A stretch of 5,044 bases of DNA, taken from Pseudomonadota bacterium (GTDB lineage: Bacteria; Pseudomonadota; Gammaproteobacteria; Acidiferrobacterales; Acidiferrobacteraceae). The stretch covers positions 1 to 5,044 of the forward strand of contig JAJYPQ010000341.1 of NCBI GenBank assembly GCA_021795255.1, read 5' to 3'. Within the stretch, counting starts at the first letter, position 1; each line of letters starts with the position of its first letter. Shown here piece by piece: positions 4,477 to 5,044 of this stretch. A program made the position numbers and the translations under genes. The notes under the pieces are model-generated. The model was given only the letters and a program-made list of their open reading frames with translations, was not told the DNA's origin and ran no database searches.

Positions 4477-4586
4477 GGTCCAAAACCGTTTACCGCGCCC
4501 CTCGAGGCCGGCGGTGTGATGGCAGTCACGGCGCCCGCAATCATGGCGCGGGCGACGGGGCTGAGGCCCTTTTGCATAGCAGTCAC
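4473..4586 (-). CDS. 37-residue frame downstream of hicB, coupled or frameshifted
   Basis: A GTG overlaps the hicB stop as GTGA (4586-4583); ATG 4577 is a second possible start. The product, MQKGLSPVARAMIAGAVTAI followed by TPPASRGAVNGFGP, uses codons with mostly G or C in third place (27 of 34 from the ATG), so it is likely translated. It ends at a TGA that overlaps the GTG of the next frame. It may be a coupled micro-gene, or the front half of one OB-fold-like protein continuing in the frame at 4210-4476 (joining ...NGFG to WTVTLDT...). The second reading makes better structural sense. No family name can be given. Confidence 0.42.
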   Translation of the reverse strand: MTAMQKGLSPVARAMIAGAVTAITPPASRGAVNGFGP

Positions 4587-4996
4587 GCCGCGTTGCCTCC
4601 GTCGTCCGTGATCTCCCGCCGCGCAGCCATGGCCAGGAAAGCAGAACGGCTCAAGTGCCGCGTGCGTGCCGCCGCGTCGATCTTATGCAGAAGCCGTGCG
4701 GGAATCGTGATGTTGATTTTCTCGGCCTTGCCCTCGAAGCGCGAGACATCCACGTCCACCAAAGCCCACACACCGCCCGTGTACTCGGGCAACGCCTGGT
4801 AGGTGGCCACCGCGCCTGGTGCCGGCGGCTCATGGCCTTCCTCGACAAGACCTTCGAGATGCAACTCGATCGCCTCCTCGGCGGATACCAAGGCCTCTTC
4901 GAGGGTGTCTCCTGCAGAGAAACAACCCGGCAGATCCGGCACGGTCACGCCGTAACGGATCCCGTCATCTGTATGCAATACCACGGGGTATCTCAT
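4583..4996 (-). CDS. hicB: HicB antitoxin
   Basis: The 137-residue product is a HicB-type antitoxin that would neutralise the HicA mRNA interferase encoded just upstream and repress their shared operon. The N-terminal part (1-55) has the HicB-fold signature: YPVVLHTDDGIRYGVTVPDL with PGCFSAGDTLEEAL and a helix EEAIELHLEGL. The C-terminal part (93-128, INITIPARLLHKIDAAARTR and then SRSAFLAMAARRE) is a ribbon-helix-helix DNA-binding domain. ATG 4996 is chosen over GTG 5014: GGAGGA (5006-5001) lies 4 bases before it, and its ATGA overlap with the upstream stop is typical of hicAB. Two short frames follow through GTGA overlaps. Such pairs commonly stabilise mobile elements. Confidence 0.88.
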   Translation of the reverse strand: MRYPVVLHTDDGIRYGVTVPDLPGCFSAGDTLEEALVSAEEAIELHLEGLVEEGHEPPAPGAVATYQALPEYTGGVWALVDVDVSRFEGKAEKINITIPARLLHKIDAAARTRHLSRSAFLAMAARREITDDGGNAA

Positions 4997-5044
4997 CGTG
5001 TCCTCCAATCCCACCCCGCCTGCCGGAAGAGGCTGCGCAAGGTC
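4993..5044 (-). CDS. hicA: HicA toxin, C-terminal end only
   Basis: Sixteen codons before a TGA at 4995-4993 encode TLRSLFRQAGWDWRTR, which matches the conserved end of HicA proteins (a TLRSI-x-RQAG-type helix). The stop overlaps the hicB start as ATGA, the usual hicA-hicB arrangement. HicA is a small double-stranded-RNA-binding-fold mRNA interferase. Its catalytic histidine lies further upstream, outside the window, so activity cannot be judged. The gene continues past the right edge. Confidence 0.75.
   Translation of the reverse strand, partial: TLRSLFRQAGWDWRTR

Noticed and set aside
4477..4600. Upstream extension of the 88-residue frame with a finger-like CGRRDCHH
   Set aside because: It lacks a usable start codon, and third-position GC is lower than in the overlapping MQKG frame, which is the better coding candidate.
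4318..4802. Long plus-strand frames opposite hicB and the 88-residue frame
   Set aside because: Typical shadows of GC-rich minus-strand genes. HicB is recognisable by sequence and the plus frames lack ribosome binding sites.

Overview
The window looks like the mobilisation end of a mobilisable plasmid or integrative element from a proteobacterium with a GC-rich genome. The backbone genes are clearly GC-rich, with mostly G or C at third codon positions. Two genes on the minus strand are clearly AT-richer and look like acquired cargo. The host genus cannot be fixed from the sequence. The IncP (RP4/RK2) and IncQ2 (pTF-FC2 type) mobilisation modules are the closest layouts I know.

Left part (1-2138, plus strand): a gene-free segment of about 300 bp holds an 11-bp inverted repeat, two hairpins and a plausible pair of divergent promoters. 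It is a good candidate for an origin-of-transfer and control region. A compact four-gene operon follows: a small helix-turn-helix protein (TraK/MobC position), a ParA/MinD-type ATPase with a deviant Walker A motif (TraL/MobD), a protein with one C-terminal membrane segment (TraM/MobE), and a short coiled-coil protein I cannot name. A ribosome binding site facing left lies at the very left edge, so a divergent gene (TraJ or MobB type, before a relaxase) probably begins just outside. A strong GC hairpin closes the operon at about 2162-2181.

Middle and right part (2222-5044, minus strand): reading leftwards from the right edge, the window has the end of a HicA toxin, a complete HicB antitoxin, and two short reading frames joined by GTGA overlaps that may be one OB-fold-like gene broken by a frameshift. 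Next come an AT-rich HEPN-domain protein with eight CxxC pairs, a GC-rich strip holding relics of backbone genes, and an AT-rich zinc-ribbon protein of the DUF2321 family. The HEPN gene lies between a possible cut-off gene start and a short coding relic, as if it had landed inside backbone genes.

How it may work together: TraK, TraL, TraM and the small fourth protein would support DNA processing at the upstream transfer origin. HicAB would stabilise the element. The HEPN and DUF2321 zinc-ribbon proteins are the most interesting cargo: a possible RNA-targeting or defence-related pair. That role is inference and is not shown by the sequence.
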